DNA of 64,000 bases from Streptomyces wuyuanensis (GTDB lineage: Bacteria; Actinomycetota; Actinomycetes; Streptomycetales; Streptomycetaceae), in assembly GCF_900103455.1 (NCBI RefSeq), contig NZ_FNHI01000006.1, forward strand, positions 186,001 to 250,000, in the 5' to 3' direction. The notes beneath the pieces are model-generated. The model saw only the letters and a list, made by a program, of their open reading frames with translations. It was not told the origin of the DNA and did not search any database. Within the stretch, counting starts at the first letter, position 1, and each line of letters opens with the position of its first letter. The translations under genes were made by a program, and so were the position numbers. This document shows positions 25,757 through 35,746 of the stretch, one piece after another.

Positions 25757-26974
25757 TCAGCCTCCCGGGCCTTGGAGCACGAGCAGTGACGCCCACAGTG
25801 CCACGACCGACAGCACGAGCGCGGCCGGCACGGTGAGCAGACCGAGCCGGGTGAACTCACCGAGGTCCACCTCGTGTTCGTGCTGGTGCAGGATTCTGCG
25901 CCACAACAGGGTGGCCAGCGACCCCGCGTAGGTCAGGTTGGGGCCGATGTTCACCCCCAGCAGGACGGCCAGCACCGTGCCGGGGCCGGCGGGGGCGGCC
26001 AGGGGGAGCAGCACCAGGACCGCCGGCAGATTGTTGATCAGATTGGCGAGCAGGGCGGCCAGGGCCGCGAGCGCCAGCAGCGCGGGCAGCGACGTACCGG
26101 ACGGGACGACCTGCCCGAGGGCGTCCGCGAGACCGTTGTCGACGACCGCGCGGACCACGATGCCGAGGCCGAGGACGAACACGAGGAACGGCAGCGAGGC
26201 GGCGTTCACGATGCCGCGCACGGAGGTGCGCCGCCGAACGGCCGCGTGGACGCCGAGGACGAGTGCGCCCGCGGCCGCCGCCCAGGCGGGCTCCAGGCCC
26301 AGCGCGGGCGCGGCCACGAATCCGGTCAGGGTGCAGCCCACGGTGGCGAGGGCGAAGACCGGCAGCGCGACGGGTTCACCGGCCGTCTGCGCCCCTGCCC
26401 CGGTGTTCAGGTCGGCGGCGAAGAACCGGCGCAGGACGACGTACTCGACGGCGATCGCGGCCAGCCACGGCAGCGCCATCAGCCCGGCGAACCGGGTGAA
26501 GCTCAGACCGCTGGCCGAGAACGCCAGCAGGTTCGTCAGGTTGGACACGGGCAGCAGCAGCGAGGCCGAGTTCGACAGATGGGTGCAGGCGTAGACGTGG
26601 GGCTTCGGCCTGACGCCCATCCGGGCGGCGGTCGCGAAGACCACGGGAGTGAGCAGCACGACCGTCGCGTCCAGGCTGAGCACCGCGGTGATCACCGAGG
26701 CGAGTCCGAAGACGGACGCGAGCAGCCGCCCCGGCCGGCCGGCCGACCGCCGCGCCATCCAGGCACCGCAGGCGCGGAACAGCCCCTCGTCGTCGCACAG
26801 CCGGGCCAGTACGAGCACCGCGGCGAGGAAGCCGATCACCGGGCCGAGCCGGGCGGCCTCCTCGGCCGCGTGCTCGGGGGAGATCGCGCCGGTCGCGATC
26901 AGCACGACGGCCGCCGGCGCGGCCACGGCGGCTTCCGGCAGACCGAAGGGCCTGATCACCGCGCAGGCGAGCAC
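25757..26974 (-). CDS. ArsB/SLC13-type anion permease
   Basis: This 405-aa protein has about eleven membrane helices. GVNIGPNLTYAGSLATLLWRR and NLINNLPAVLVLLPLAAP match the ion-transporter fold of ArsB/NhaD/SLC13 carriers. The annotated GTG at 26974 begins in the middle of a hydrophobic run. The frame stays open upstream through LAEALSVLLLLL to a CTG at 27022 that has GGAGG 8 bp away (27031-27035), so translation may start there, adding 16 residues and completing helix 1. It lies 5 bp upstream of the USP gene. Confidence 0.85.
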   Translation of the reverse strand: MLACAVIRPFGLPEAAVAAPAAVVLIATGAISPEHAAEEAARLGPVIGFLAAVLVLARLCDDEGLFRACGAWMARRSAGRPGRLLASVFGLASVITAVLSLDATVVLLTPVVFATAARMGVRPKPHVYACTHLSNSASLLLPVSNLTNLLAFSASGLSFTRFAGLMALPWLAAIAVEYVVLRRFFAADLNTGAGAQTAGEPVALPVFALATVGCTLTGFVAAPALGLEPAWAAAAGALVLGVHAAVRRRTSVRGIVNAASLPFLVFVLGLGIVVRAVVDNGLADALGQVVPSGTSLPALLALAALAALLANLINNLPAVLVLLPLAAPAGPGTVLAVLLGVNIGPNLTYAGSLATLLWRRILHQHEHEVDLGEFTRLGLLTVPAALVLSVVALWASLLVLQGPGG

Positions 26975-27151
26975 GAGGAGCAGCAGAAGGACGGACAGTG
27001 CCTCTGCGAGCGGTGTGGACAGGATCCGTGCCTCCGGGACGGTGTGTGCGGTGGCGGCCCGGAGTCTTCGGGACGGTGGGTGCGCCGCACCTCATCGAAC
27101 CACCCGGGCACCCCCCTCCCGTCCCGCGCCGCGGGCGGCTAGCGTCCGCGT

Positions 27152-28360
27152 ATGGATGCTCCTGTGTTCGCTCCCTGGTCCCCCGCCTTCACCGCGGACC
27201 CGTACCCCGCGTACGCGGAACTCCGGGACCGGGGGCGGGTGCACTGGTTCGAGCCCACGCGGCAGTGGCTCGTGCCGCACCACGCCGACGTGTCCGCCCT
27301 CCTGAGGGATCGCCGCCTCGGCCGCACGTATCTGCACCGCTTCACGCACGAGGAGTTCGGGCGCACACCTCCGCCGCCGGAGCACGAGCCCTTCCACACG
27401 CTGAACGACAACGGGCTGCTGGACCTCGAGGCGCCGGACCACACACGGATCCGGCGGCTTGTGACCAAGGCCTTCACGCCGCGCACCGTGCAGGCGCTGG
27501 AGCCGACCGTGCGCAGGCTGGCCGCCGAACTGGTGGGCGGGCTGGTGAAGAACGGCGGCGGCGATCTTCTCGCCGACGTCGCCGAGCCGCTGCCGGTCGC
27601 GGTCATCGCGGAGATGCTCGGGATCCCGGAGTCCGACCGCGGCCTGCTGCGGCCGTGGTCCGCGGCCATCTGCGGGATGTTCGAGCTGAATCCGTCCGAG
27701 GAGACCGCGGCGCGGGCGGTCCGGGCATCGGTGGAGTTCTCCGCGTATCTGCGGGAGCTGATCACCGAGCGCCGTGCCGAGCCGGGCGGGGACCTCGTGT
27801 CGGCGCTGATCTCCGCGCACGACGAGGGGGAGACGCTCAGCGAGCAGGAGATGGTGTCCACCTGCGTGTTGCTGCTGAACGCGGGGCACGAGGCGACCGT
27901 GAACACCACCGCGAACGGCTGGTGGACGCTGTTCCGCCACCCCGGGGAGCTGGCGAGGCTGCGGGCCGACCACTGCCTGCTGTCCACGGCGGTGGAGGAG
28001 CTGATGCGGTACGACACCCCGCTCCAGATGTTCGAGCGCTGGGTGCTCGACGACATCGAGATCGGCGGCACGGTCGTCCCGCGTGGCTCCGAGCTGGCGC
28101 TGCTCTTCGGCTCGGCCAACCGCGACCCGGCCCGCTTCGAGCGTCCCGCCGAACTCGACCTCGGCCGGGCCGACAACCCGCACGTCACGTTCGGCGCCGG
28201 CATCCACTACTGCCTGGGCGCTCCGCTCGCCCGGGTCGAACTGGCCGCGTCCTTCGGCGAACTGCTGAGGCAGGCGCCGACGATGCGGCTCGCGGCGGAG
28301 CCGGAGTGGAAGCCGGGATATGTGATCAGGGGGCTGCGGGAGCTGCGCGTGGAGCTGTGA
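27152..28360 (+). CDS. Cytochrome P450, CYP107-like
   Basis: This gene encodes a 402-aa soluble P450. I-helix LLLNAGHEATVN, K-helix EELMR (ExxR) and haem-binding FGAGIHYCLGAPLARVE with the ligand C354 are all intact. NGLLDLEAPDHTRIRRLVTKAFTPR is the usual C-helix region. The position and sequence type suggest the orthologue of S. coelicolor CYP107P1, by memory only. No ferredoxin gene is adjacent, so redox partners must come from elsewhere. The substrate is unknown. Confidence 0.93.
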   Translation: MDAPVFAPWSPAFTADPYPAYAELRDRGRVHWFEPTRQWLVPHHADVSALLRDRRLGRTYLHRFTHEEFGRTPPPPEHEPFHTLNDNGLLDLEAPDHTRIRRLVTKAFTPRTVQALEPTVRRLAAELVGGLVKNGGGDLLADVAEPLPVAVIAEMLGIPESDRGLLRPWSAAICGMFELNPSEETAARAVRASVEFSAYLRELITERRAEPGGDLVSALISAHDEGETLSEQEMVSTCVLLLNAGHEATVNTTANGWWTLFRHPGELARLRADHCLLSTAVEELMRYDTPLQMFERWVLDDIEIGGTVVPRGSELALLFGSANRDPARFERPAELDLGRADNPHVTFGAGIHYCLGAPLARVELAASFGELLRQAPTMRLAAEPEWKPGYVIRGLRELRVEL

Positions 28361-28515
28361 GGCGCGCGCCGTGAAGTCGGGCGGGCACGGTCCTCTCGTG
28401 CCGGAGCCGGGTCTCGCGGGCCGACGAGCCTGCCGGGGCCCCGGGCCCTGCCGGGCCTCGCGCCCGCCCGTCGTCGCACCGGCCGGGCGGTGGGACGACG
28501 GGTGCGGCGCCCGCG

Positions 28516-30159
28516 TCAGGTCCGCAGGTCCCGGCGGCGGAAGGCCGCGAGTCCGGCGGCCACCAGGGCCACCGCCAGCACGGTCAGCACCAGCACCGGT
28601 GGCCAGTCCATCCGCGGCCCCGGGAGCTTCGGCAGATGGCCGAAGGGCGAGAGGTTCAGGACCGCCTGCGGAACGTCGAGCGCCGGTCCGACCCAGCCGA
28701 GCGCGAGGCACAGCCCCGCCACGGCCCAGCCCGCCGTCGCGGCCCCGGGGACCGCTCCGTACAGCAGCAGCGCCACCCCCGCGAGCGTCCACACCGCCGG
28801 GACCTGTGCCAGCACTGCGCCCGTGATCGCGGTCAGGTCCCGGCCGTGGCCCAGCGCCAGCCCCGCCCCCGCGAGCAGCATGATCAGTACGGTGCCGCCG
28901 AAAGCGACGGCCAGATGACCGGCTGCCCAGGCGGTACGGCCGACCGCGTTCGCGAGGACCGGTTCCGCGCGCTGGGAGGTCTCCTCGCCGTGCATGCGCA
29001 GTACGGACCCGACCGCGTACAGGGCGGCGATCAGCCCGAACATGCCGACCATCGCGGCGAGGAAGGCATCGGTCAGCGCCGTCTGCCCGCCCATCCGCTC
29101 GAAGATCTCCCTGGCCTGTGCGTTGTCGCCGACCAGGTCCGCCGCGCCGTCGGCCATGCCGCCGAAGACGGCCCCGGCGAGCAGGAAGCCGGCCGCCCAG
29201 CCGGACAGGGTGGCGCGCTGGAGCCGCCACGCGAGCCCGCCCGCGGTCGCGATCCTGCCCTCGGCGGGTCCGGGACGGGTGGCCAGGAAGCCCATGCCGA
29301 CGTCTCTGCGCCCGGCCAGGAAGTACGCCACGGCCCCCTGGAGGCCCGCCGCGGCGAGCATCAGCAGCGGCACCCACCAGCGCTCGTCCGCGTAGGCCCG
29401 GACGTTCTCGGCCCAGCCCACGGGGGACAGCCAGGTCAGCGGGGACGATCCCCCGCCGAGGCCGCCCCGGGCCGGATCGCCGGCCGTGCCCGCGTCGCCC
29501 GCGGCACGCAGGACGAACGCGAGGCCGAGCACGGCCGCCGTCGCTCCCTTGGCGAGCCGGGCACTCTCCGTGAGCTGGGCCACGATCGCCGCCGCGGTGG
29601 CGAACAGCACGCCGGTGCCGCCGACCGCGAGGCCGAGGGCGAGCGCGCCGGCGGAGCCCAGGCCAAAGAGCCCGGCCGTGATCAGCAGGACGACCGCCGC
29701 ATTGGCGGCGACCGCGGTCAGCAGCGCGGCCGTCAGCGGGGCGCGCCGGCCCACCATGGCCGAGGACAGCAGTTCCTGACGGCCCGTCTCCTCCTCCTCG
29801 CGGGTGTGCCGCACCACGACGATCAGGCTCATCACCGCGGCCAGCACGGCCGCGAACGTGCCGAACCGCCAGGCGACCAGCGCCCCGGTGCTGTCGCCGA
29901 ACACCGGGCCGTAGAGGCTGCGCAGCGAGCCGTTCGTGGCCATCGACGCGGCGAGCCGGGTCCGTTCGGCCTGGGAGTCGTACAGCGTCTGCATCGAGCC
30001 GACGCCGCTGACGACCATGCCGGCGATCACCAGTACCCAGACGGGCAGCACGATCCGGTCCCGGCGCAGCGCCAGCCGGAGCAGGGTGCCCGTGCCGGCG
30101 AAAGGCCGGCCGCCGGTGCGCGGCGCGTACGCCGCACCGGTCTCGGTCACGGCGGTCAT
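28516..30159 (-). CDS. ABC exporter permease, TnrB-type
   Basis: This 547-aa protein has two sets of six membrane helices, each preceded by a basic N-terminal region ([37 protein letters not shown]). This matches the polyketide-antibiotic exporter permeases of the tetronasin-resistance group. [21 protein letters not shown] is a recurring cytoplasmic loop of that family. Its start overlaps the ATPase stop (ATGA), so the two are translated together. It ends convergently with the P450 gene. Confidence 0.9.
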   Translation of the reverse strand: MTAVTETGAAYAPRTGGRPFAGTGTLLRLALRRDRIVLPVWVLVIAGMVVSGVGSMQTLYDSQAERTRLAASMATNGSLRSLYGPVFGDSTGALVAWRFGTFAAVLAAVMSLIVVVRHTREEEETGRQELLSSAMVGRRAPLTAALLTAVAANAAVVLLITAGLFGLGSAGALALGLAVGGTGVLFATAAAIVAQLTESARLAKGATAAVLGLAFVLRAAGDAGTAGDPARGGLGGGSSPLTWLSPVGWAENVRAYADERWWVPLLMLAAAGLQGAVAYFLAGRRDVGMGFLATRPGPAEGRIATAGGLAWRLQRATLSGWAAGFLLAGAVFGGMADGAADLVGDNAQAREIFERMGGQTALTDAFLAAMVGMFGLIAALYAVGSVLRMHGEETSQRAEPVLANAVGRTAWAAGHLAVAFGGTVLIMLLAGAGLALGHGRDLTAITGAVLAQVPAVWTLAGVALLLYGAVPGAATAGWAVAGLCLALGWVGPALDVPQAVLNLSPFGHLPKLPGPRMDWPPVLVLTVLAVALVAAGLAAFRRRDLRT

Positions 30160-31142
30160 CGCGTCATCGCCCCTTCCGCACGGGCCCCGCGTCCGCCGCC
30201 GTCGGATCCGCCGGGGCGCGCGTCGTCGCGCACGTCGTCCTCGTAGTGCCGGAGGAACAGTTCCTCCAGCGTGGGCGGGGTGCTGGTCAGGGACCGCACA
30301 CCGGCCTCGGTGAGCGAGCGCAGCACCGCGTCCAGCTTGTCGGTGTCGACCTGGAGGCGGACCCGGCACCCCACGCCTTCGGAGGGGACCGCCGAGCCCT
30401 GGACGTCGAGGTCGTAAACACCGGGCAGACTCGCGAGCCCGTCGGGCGTGCCCGCGAGATCGGCGCTGACGCTGGTGCGGGTGAGATGCCGCAGCTCGGC
30501 GAGCGAGCCGCTCTCCACCGTCCGTCCCTTGCGGATGATGCTGACCCGGTCGCACAGCGCCTCGACCTCGCTGAGCACATGGCTCGACAGCAGGACCGTC
30601 CGGCCGCGGTCGCGCTCCTCGGAGACGCAGCTCTGGAAGACCTCCTCCATCAGCGGGTCGAGTCCGCTCGTCGGTTCGTCCAGGATCAGCACGTCGACCT
30701 CGGAGGCGAACGCGGCGACGAGGGCCACCTTCTGACGGTTGCCCTTGGAGTACGTACGACCCTTCTTCGTGGGGTCGAGCTCGAACCGCTCGGTCAGCCG
30801 GTTCCGGCGTGCCCTGTCGAGTCCGCCGCGCAGCCGGCCGTAGAGGTCGATGACCTCGCCGCCGGACAGGTTGCGCCAGAGCGTCACGTCGCCGGGGACG
30901 TACGCGACCCGGCGGTGCAGTTCGACGGCGTCCTTCCAGGGATCCATGCCCAGCAGCCCGGCCGCGCCGGAGTCGGCGCGCAGCAGTCCCAGCAGGATGC
31001 GGATGGTGGTGGACTTCCCGGCGCCGTTGGGCCCGAGGAAGCCGTGGACCTCACCGGTCTCGACCGACAGGTCGAGCCCGTCCAGTGCGAGTGCCCGTCC
31101 GAACGACTTGTGCAGTCCGGCGACACTGATGGCCTTCGTCAT
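30156..31142 (-). CDS. ABC exporter ATPase
   Basis: This is a 328-aa ATPase. Walker [10 protein letters not shown], signature-region [11 protein letters not shown], Walker [13 protein letters not shown] and the switch histidine in [15 protein letters not shown] are present, and the extra 90-residue C-terminal domain is typical of antibiotic-export DrrA/TnrB2-like ATPases. It pairs with the downstream permease. The gene diverges from a MarR-family regulator, which is the likely controller through the palindrome at 31162. Confidence 0.93.
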   Translation of the reverse strand: MTKAISVAGLHKSFGRALALDGLDLSVETGEVHGFLGPNGAGKSTTIRILLGLLRADSGAAGLLGMDPWKDAVELHRRVAYVPGDVTLWRNLSGGEVIDLYGRLRGGLDRARRNRLTERFELDPTKKGRTYSKGNRQKVALVAAFASEVDVLILDEPTSGLDPLMEEVFQSCVSEERDRGRTVLLSSHVLSEVEALCDRVSIIRKGRTVESGSLAELRHLTRTSVSADLAGTPDGLASLPGVYDLDVQGSAVPSEGVGCRVRLQVDTDKLDAVLRSLTEAGVRSLTSTPPTLEELFLRHYEDDVRDDARPGGSDGGGRGARAEGAMTR

Positions 31143-31161
31143 GCTCAGAACGTACGCTTCG

Positions 31162-31177
31162 TTCAGAAATTTGTGAA
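31162..31177. promoter_or_regulatory. Probable MarR operator between exporter and regulator
   Basis: TTCAGAAATTTGTGAA is a 16-bp near-perfect palindrome (two mismatched positions), AT-rich against its surroundings. ACGCTTC (31154) and GAAGCGT (31184) form a second, outer pair, and TATAAA occurs at 31190. It sits between the divergent start codons. Confidence 0.65.
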
Positions 31178-31235
31178 GTTAAGGAAGCGTATAAACTCGG
31201 ACCGGGGGTCCGTGAACAGGGGAGATGATCCGGGG

Positions 31236-31733
31236 ATGACGCCGATGACCGACAAGGCCAGGGACGCAGAGGCGGTCTCGCGCTTCGTGGAACGCTTCGC
31301 GGCCCAGCTCGTCGAGGCGGGCATGACGCGCATGCCCGCCAGGGTCTTCGCCGCGCTGCTCTCCTCCGACTCGGGTGCGATGACCTCCGCCGAGCTCGGG
31401 GAGCAGCTGCAGGTGAGCCCGGCGGCGGTGTCCGGGGCGGTGCGCTACCTGTCGCAGCAGCACATGGTCTCGCGCGAACGTGAACCCGGTTCGCGGCGCG
31501 AGCGCTACCGCGTCCACAGCGACCAGTGGTACGAGGCGCTCACCAACCGCGACGCGATCCTGAAGCGCTGGTCGGACTCCCTGCGCGAGGGGGTGACGAG
31601 CCTCGGCGCCGAGACGCCCGCCGGGCGCCGGCTGGCGGAGACCGTCGCGTTCTTCGACTTCATCCAGGACGAGCTCACCGCGATGATGGAGCGCTGGCGG
31701 GAGCACCGCGAGCGGACGTTCGGACAGCCCTGA
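31236..31733 (+). CDS. MarR/GbsR-type transcriptional regulator
   Basis: This 165-aa winged-helix regulator carries MPARVFAALLSSDSGAMTSAELGEQLQVSPAAVSGAVRYLSQQHMVSREREPGSRRERYRV, the complete DNA-binding wing region. The C-terminal helices handle dimerisation. ATG at 31236 or 31245, or GTG at 31212, could be the start; GGGGAGA favours 31236. It is divergent from the ABC exporter and probably represses it until a substrate binds. Confidence 0.88.
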   Translation: MTPMTDKARDAEAVSRFVERFAAQLVEAGMTRMPARVFAALLSSDSGAMTSAELGEQLQVSPAAVSGAVRYLSQQHMVSREREPGSRRERYRVHSDQWYEALTNRDAILKRWSDSLREGVTSLGAETPAGRRLAETVAFFDFIQDELTAMMERWREHRERTFGQP

Positions 31734-31786
31734 CGCGGGCGGGCGGTCGTGCGGGCGGGAGCCGGAAGACGCGGCTGACGCCGATG

Positions 31787-31822
31787 CGGACGGCGTGCCC
31801 GGGGGTCCGGGCACGCCGTCCG
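31787..31822 (+). terminator. Terminator after the MarR gene
   Basis: CGGACGGCGTGCCCGG and its exact complement form a 16-bp stem around GGGT. Confidence 0.85.
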
Positions 31823-31894
31823 GGCCGTCGGCGCTCCGCCGCCCGCCGGGCGCGATCCCGGTACACGGGCAGCGCACCCGGCGGTCCGTGCCGG

Positions 31895-31925
31895 TTGACC
31901 CTCGACCTTGTTCAGGCTCCAGAGT
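31895..31925 (+). promoter_or_regulatory. MerR-type promoter with 19-bp spacer
   Basis: TTGACC (31895) and CAGAGT (31920) are separated by 19 bp, and the spacer holds a rough inverted repeat (CTCGACC...TCAGGCTC). Over-long spacers with an internal dyad are the signature of promoters that MerR proteins activate by DNA distortion. Transcription would begin within a few bases of the start codon of the MerR fusion gene. Confidence 0.55.
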
Positions 31926-31944
31926 CCCGGATGTGGAGAGCGAG

Positions 31945-33051
31945 ATGCGCAGCATCGGCGAGCTGGCCCGGGACAGCGGCCTGACGGTGAGCGCCCTGAG
32001 GTTCTACGACGGCGCGGGGGTCCTGGTTCCCGCCCGGGTGGACCCGCTGACCGGCTACCGGTGGTACGAAACCGCCCAGCTGGACGACGCCCGGCTGCTG
32101 GCCCGGTTGCGCCGGGCGGGCATGCCGCTGACCGACGTCCGTCTGGTCCTGGCCGCCTGGGCCGGCGATGACACGGTCCTCGTACGCGAACTGATGGAGG
32201 CGCATCTGCGCCGCCTCGAACGAGGGCTGGCCGACGCCCGCGACGCGTTCTCCGCGATCCGAGCGCTGATCGAGCGCTTCGACCGCGTCGAGCACAGGGA
32301 GAACCCGACCGTGACCGCTGCTCCGAGCACGCCCGCCGCCCGCACCACCCTCTCCTCCGCGGCACTCGCCGCCGCCCTGGACTCGGTCCGGTTCGCCGCT
32401 GGAACCGGCGGCGAGCTGCCGATGCTCGCCGGAGTGCTGTTCGACCTCGACGGGGGCGAACTGCACCTGGTGGCCACGGACCGCTACCGGATGGCGGTGG
32501 CGAGGACGGTCGCCGACGGCCATGACGGGCCGGCCGTCCGCATCACCGTGCCGGCCGCCCTCACCGACGCGATGCGTGCGCTGCTCGGCGACGACGGTTC
32601 CGCGCGGCTCACCGTGGAGGGGGACGAGGTCACCCTGGAGGCCGGGGGCCGCCGGGCGGGCGGCACCGGGCTCGGCCACGACTTCCCCGACTACCGCCGG
32701 CTGACGCGGCTCCCCGCCGGGCTGCGCGTCGCCGTCGACGTCCCGGCACTGCGGGACGCGGTGGAGAACGGCCCGGTCCGGGAGGGGGAGGTACGCGAAT
32801 CGGACGGCGAGCGGTTCGACCTCACGGTGCTCACCCCCGCCGTCGACGGCACCCTGACCGTCACCGGCGAGACCGCTCCCGGACCCGACCATGTCGCGGT
32901 CAACCGCGCGTTCCTCCTCCAGGCCCTCTCCGCCGCGGGACGCGACGGGCTCGTCCTGGAACTCGGCGGCCCGACCTCGCCGCTCGCGGTCCGCCGTCCC
33001 GACGACGAGCACACCTTCTCGCTCCTGATGCCGGTGCGCCTGGACGGCTGA
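31945..33051 (+). CDS. MerR regulator fused to a DNA polymerase III beta-clamp-like domain
   Basis: This gene encodes 368 aa. Residues 1-70 are a MerR helix-turn-helix with wing ([32 protein letters not shown]). A helical dimerisation linker follows (about 70-115). From about 120 to the end it resembles domains 2 and 3 of the sliding clamp Dna[59 protein letters not shown], and the closing [15 protein letters not shown]. The clamp part probably serves as a ligand-binding or dimer domain; a replication link is not shown. ATG 31945 or GTG 31933 may be the start, the latter nearly leaderless from the promoter described. Confidence 0.88.
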   Translation: MRSIGELARDSGLTVSALRFYDGAGVLVPARVDPLTGYRWYETAQLDDARLLARLRRAGMPLTDVRLVLAAWAGDDTVLVRELMEAHLRRLERGLADARDAFSAIRALIERFDRVEHRENPTVTAAPSTPAARTTLSSAALAAALDSVRFAAGTGGELPMLAGVLFDLDGGELHLVATDRYRMAVARTVADGHDGPAVRITVPAALTDAMRALLGDDGSARLTVEGDEVTLEAGGRRAGGTGLGHDFPDYRRLTRLPAGLRVAVDVPALRDAVENGPVREGEVRESDGERFDLTVLTPAVDGTLTVTGETAPGPDHVAVNRAFLLQALSAAGRDGLVLELGGPTSPLAVRRPDDEHTFSLLMPVRLDG

Positions 33052-33106
33052 GGGGACCCGGCCGCCCCGCAACGCCCGCCGCACACGGCCGGCGGCCGCC
33101 GGTGCA

Positions 33107-33258
33107 ACGGCGTCCGTGCGCACAACACCGATGCGCGCAAACGGCGTCCCTGGGCACAACGCCCGCGACGCCCTGCGCGCGGGCCCGTACGGACCACGGC
33201 GTCCCCGCGCACAACGCCGCGCGATACCCGTACGCACAACGGCGTCCCTGCGCACCAT
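33107..33258. repeat. Cluster of four 20-bp imperfect repeats
   Basis: ACGGCGTCC followed by CTGCGCACAAC-like sequence occurs at 33107-33126, 33141-33160, 33196-33215 and 33239-33258; each copy differs from the consensus at one to three positions. The spacing is irregular (34, 55 and 43 bp), and GCGCAC fragments lie between. It fills the intergenic gap between two convergent genes, so it is not an obvious promoter array. Confidence 0.7.
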
Positions 33259-33328
33259 GCCCGCACGACGGCACGGACACCGCGTCCGCCGCGGGATCCG
33301 GCGGCGGACGCCGCGCGGACGGTCCCCG

Positions 33329-34165
33329 TCACTCCGCGGCGGTCCGCGGTCCCGGCAGTGTCAGCGACCACGCCTTGGGCCGCAGGGTCCAAGTGCGTCG
33401 CCGGACCGGTCCGGCGACGAGGGTGTCGGCGCGGTAGCGGAAGTCGGCGCCCGAGACGGTGACGACCTTGGCCAGGGTCCGCACGGGGCCAGGGCCGGAT
33501 CCGCGGTGCACCGTCACCTCCGCGGCCCCGTCGGCCGCGCGCACGCGTACGTCCTCGACCGGCTCGTCCAGGTCGCTCAGCAGCACTCCGTCCGCCTCCA
33601 CCCGCAGCCGGTGCGTCCGTACGCCGGTCGGTGCCGGTGGAGCCGGACGGACCAGGGTGCGGACCAGGGAGCGGCAGGTGTGCCACACCGATCCGGCCTG
33701 ACCCGCTCCCGCCGCGGTACCCGCGGCGGCCGGACCGGCCGGGATGCGCAGACCGGCCAGCACCACACCGTCGCTGTCGTCGGCGAGCAGGTCCAGATGG
33801 TGCGCGGCTCCGTCGAGGACCGCCCGGGCGGCCGCCACCGCTCCGGTCGGCACGCCCAGCGACCGGGCCACTTCCACGGACGCGCCGGACCCGACCGGGA
33901 CCAGCGACAGGGCCTCGTCCGCGAGCTCCCGCGCCCGGTGCAGCAGGCCCGCCGCGCGCAGCAGCGCACGGTCGTCACCGATCACGACAGGGCGCCGGGA
34001 ACCCCTCCGGGCGAGGGCACGGGAAAATTCCTCGGGCCCGTCGGGCAGGCAGATTTTCGCCGCCGCCCCGGCACACAACACATCCTTCGCGATACGTACG
34101 GACTCGCCGTCGATACGGCGGGCGACCGGGTCGATGACCACCAGGAGCTGGTCGGGAGCCGACAC
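33329..34165 (-). CDS. Degenerate diacylglycerol-kinase-fold protein
   Basis: This 278-aa protein resembles the DAG kinase catalytic fold: [21 protein letters not shown] at the start, [19 protein letters not shown] aligning with the family's GTGNDFARxLG, and [15 protein letters not shown]. The nucleotide-binding GGDGT motif is replaced by VIGDDRALL, so kinase activity is doubtful. The GTG at 34165 has GAGGAA 7 bp upstream and is preferred over an ATG at 34198, which would overlap the purA promoter. It diverges from purA. Its role is unknown. Confidence 0.72.
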   Translation of the reverse strand: MSAPDQLLVVIDPVARRIDGESVRIAKDVLCAGAAAKICLPDGPEEFSRALARRGSRRPVVIGDDRALLRAAGLLHRARELADEALSLVPVGSGASVEVARSLGVPTGAVAAARAVLDGAAHHLDLLADDSDGVVLAGLRIPAGPAAAGTAAGAGQAGSVWHTCRSLVRTLVRPAPPAPTGVRTHRLRVEADGVLLSDLDEPVEDVRVRAADGAAEVTVHRGSGPGPVRTLAKVVTVSGADFRYRADTLVAGPVRRRTWTLRPKAWSLTLPGPRTAAE

Positions 34166-34182
34166 CTCGGTCCTTCCTCGGG

Positions 34183-34229
34183 TAGCATCTTTGTGCAAGA
34201 GCCCCTTGCGCTATTGCGCCAGGGGCTTC
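34183..34229 (+). promoter_or_regulatory. purA promoter and leader hairpin
   Basis: TAGCAT (34183) is a likely -10, with CCGACA 18 bp upstream. Directly downstream, GCCCCTTGCGC and GCGCCAGGGGC form an 11-bp stem with one mismatch around TATT, ending in TTCGTCT. The hairpin would lie at the very 5' end of the purA transcript and could act as an attenuator or stabiliser. Confidence 0.5.
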
Positions 34230-34306
34230 GTCTATTCCGGGGCACACCGGTTGGCGGCTCAGGCCCCCGACCATGGACATGCCCCGCCCGGAAGGGGTGT
34301 ACGCCT

Positions 34307-35590
34307 GTGCCCGCACTTGTGCTGCTCGGTGCTCAGTGGGGTGACGAAGGCAAGGGAAAGGCCACCGACCTCCTCGGTGGATCCGTGGACTATGTGGTGC
34401 GTTACCAGGGTGGCAACAACGCCGGCCACACCGTTGTGGTCGGTGACCAGAAGTATGCGCTCCACCTCCTCCCTTCCGGAATCCTCTCGCCGGGATGCAC
34501 CCCGGTCATCGGCAACGGAGTCGTCGTCGACCCGGCGGTCCTGCTCTCCGAGCTGAGCGGGCTGAACGAACGCGGCGTCGACACGTCCAAGCTCCTGATC
34601 AGCGGAAACGCTCATCTGATCACCTCGTACAACGTCACGCTCGACAAGGTGACGGAACGGTTCCTCGGTAAGCGCAAGATCGGCACCACCGGCCGCGGCA
34701 TCGGCCCGACCTACGCCGACAAGATCAACCGCGTCGGCATCCGGGTCCAGGACCTGTACGACGAGTCGATCCTGACCCAGAAGGTCGAGGCGGCGCTGGA
34801 GCAGAAGAACCAGCTGCTGGCCAAGGTCTTCAACCGCCGCGCCATCGAGACGGACCGCGTCGTCGAGGAGATGCTGGACTACGCCGACAAGATCCGGCCG
34901 TACGTCGCGGACACCACGCTGATCCTGAACAACGCGCTCGACGACGGCAAGGTCGTCCTCTTCGAGGGCGGCCAGGGCACCCTCCTGGACGTGGACCACG
35001 GCACGTACCCCTTCGTCACCTCCTCGAACCCGACGGCGGGCGGCGCCTGCACGGGCGCGGGCGTGGGCCCGACGAAGATCAGCCGGGTCATCGGCATCCT
35101 CAAGGCCTACACGACCCGTGTCGGTGCCGGCCCGTTCCCGACGGAGCTGTTCGACGAGGACGGCGAGGCGCTGCGCCGCATCGGCGGCGAGCGCGGTGTC
35201 ACCACCGGCCGCGACCGCCGCTGCGGCTGGTTCGACGCGGTCATCGCCCGCTACGCGACCCGCGTCAACGGCCTGACCGACTTCTTCCTCACCAAGCTCG
35301 ACGTGCTGACCGGCTGGGAGCAGATCCCGGTCTGCGTCGCGTACGAGATCGACGGCAGGCGCGTCGAGGAGCTGCCCTACTCGCAGACCGACTTCCACCA
35401 CGCGAAGCCGGTCTACGAGTACCTGCCGGGCTGGTCCGAGGACATCACCAAGGCCAAGTCCTTCTCCGACCTGCCGAAGAACGCGCAGGACTACGTGAAG
35501 GCGCTGGAGGAGATGTCCGGAGCGCCGATCTCCGCGATCGGCGTCGGCCCGGGCCGCACCGAGACGATCGAGATCAACTCGTTCCTGTAG
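34307..35590 (+). CDS. purA: Adenylosuccinate synthetase
   Basis: This 427-aa purine enzyme joins IMP and aspartate with GTP to make adenylosuccinate. [18 protein letters not shown] and [11 protein letters not shown] at the N-terminus, [33 protein letters not shown] and [13 protein letters not shown] are the family's substrate loops. The GTG at 34307 follows GGAAGGGG. It is monocistronic: a leader hairpin lies upstream and a strong terminator follows. Confidence 0.97.
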   Translation: MPALVLLGAQWGDEGKGKATDLLGGSVDYVVRYQGGNNAGHTVVVGDQKYALHLLPSGILSPGCTPVIGNGVVVDPAVLLSELSGLNERGVDTSKLLISGNAHLITSYNVTLDKVTERFLGKRKIGTTGRGIGPTYADKINRVGIRVQDLYDESILTQKVEAALEQKNQLLAKVFNRRAIETDRVVEEMLDYADKIRPYVADTTLILNNALDDGKVVLFEGGQGTLLDVDHGTYPFVTSSNPTAGGACTGAGVGPTKISRVIGILKAYTTRVGAGPFPTELFDEDGEALRRIGGERGVTTGRDRRCGWFDAVIARYATRVNGLTDFFLTKLDVLTGWEQIPVCVAYEIDGRRVEELPYSQTDFHHAKPVYEYLPGWSEDITKAKSFSDLPKNAQDYVKALEEMSGAPISAIGVGPGRTETIEINSFL

Positions 35591-35617
35591 GACTCCGCAG
35601 GGCCCTTCCGCCCCGCG

Positions 35618-35656
35618 GCCCGTGGCCGGTGAGCCGAGCGCTCACCGGCCACGGGC
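35618..35656. terminator. Bidirectional terminator after purA
   Basis: GCCCGTGGCCGGTGAGC and its perfect complement form a 17-bp stem around CGAGC, followed by TTCTCG. It also serves the convergent MFS gene ending at 35747. Confidence 0.9.
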
Positions 35657-35746
35657 TTCTCGCTGCCGCGGTTCGCGTCCGTCCCCCGGCCGGCGGCTCA
35701 CGTTCGAGCGGCTCCCCTCCGCGCCCGGCCCGCTCCCGTCCCCGGC

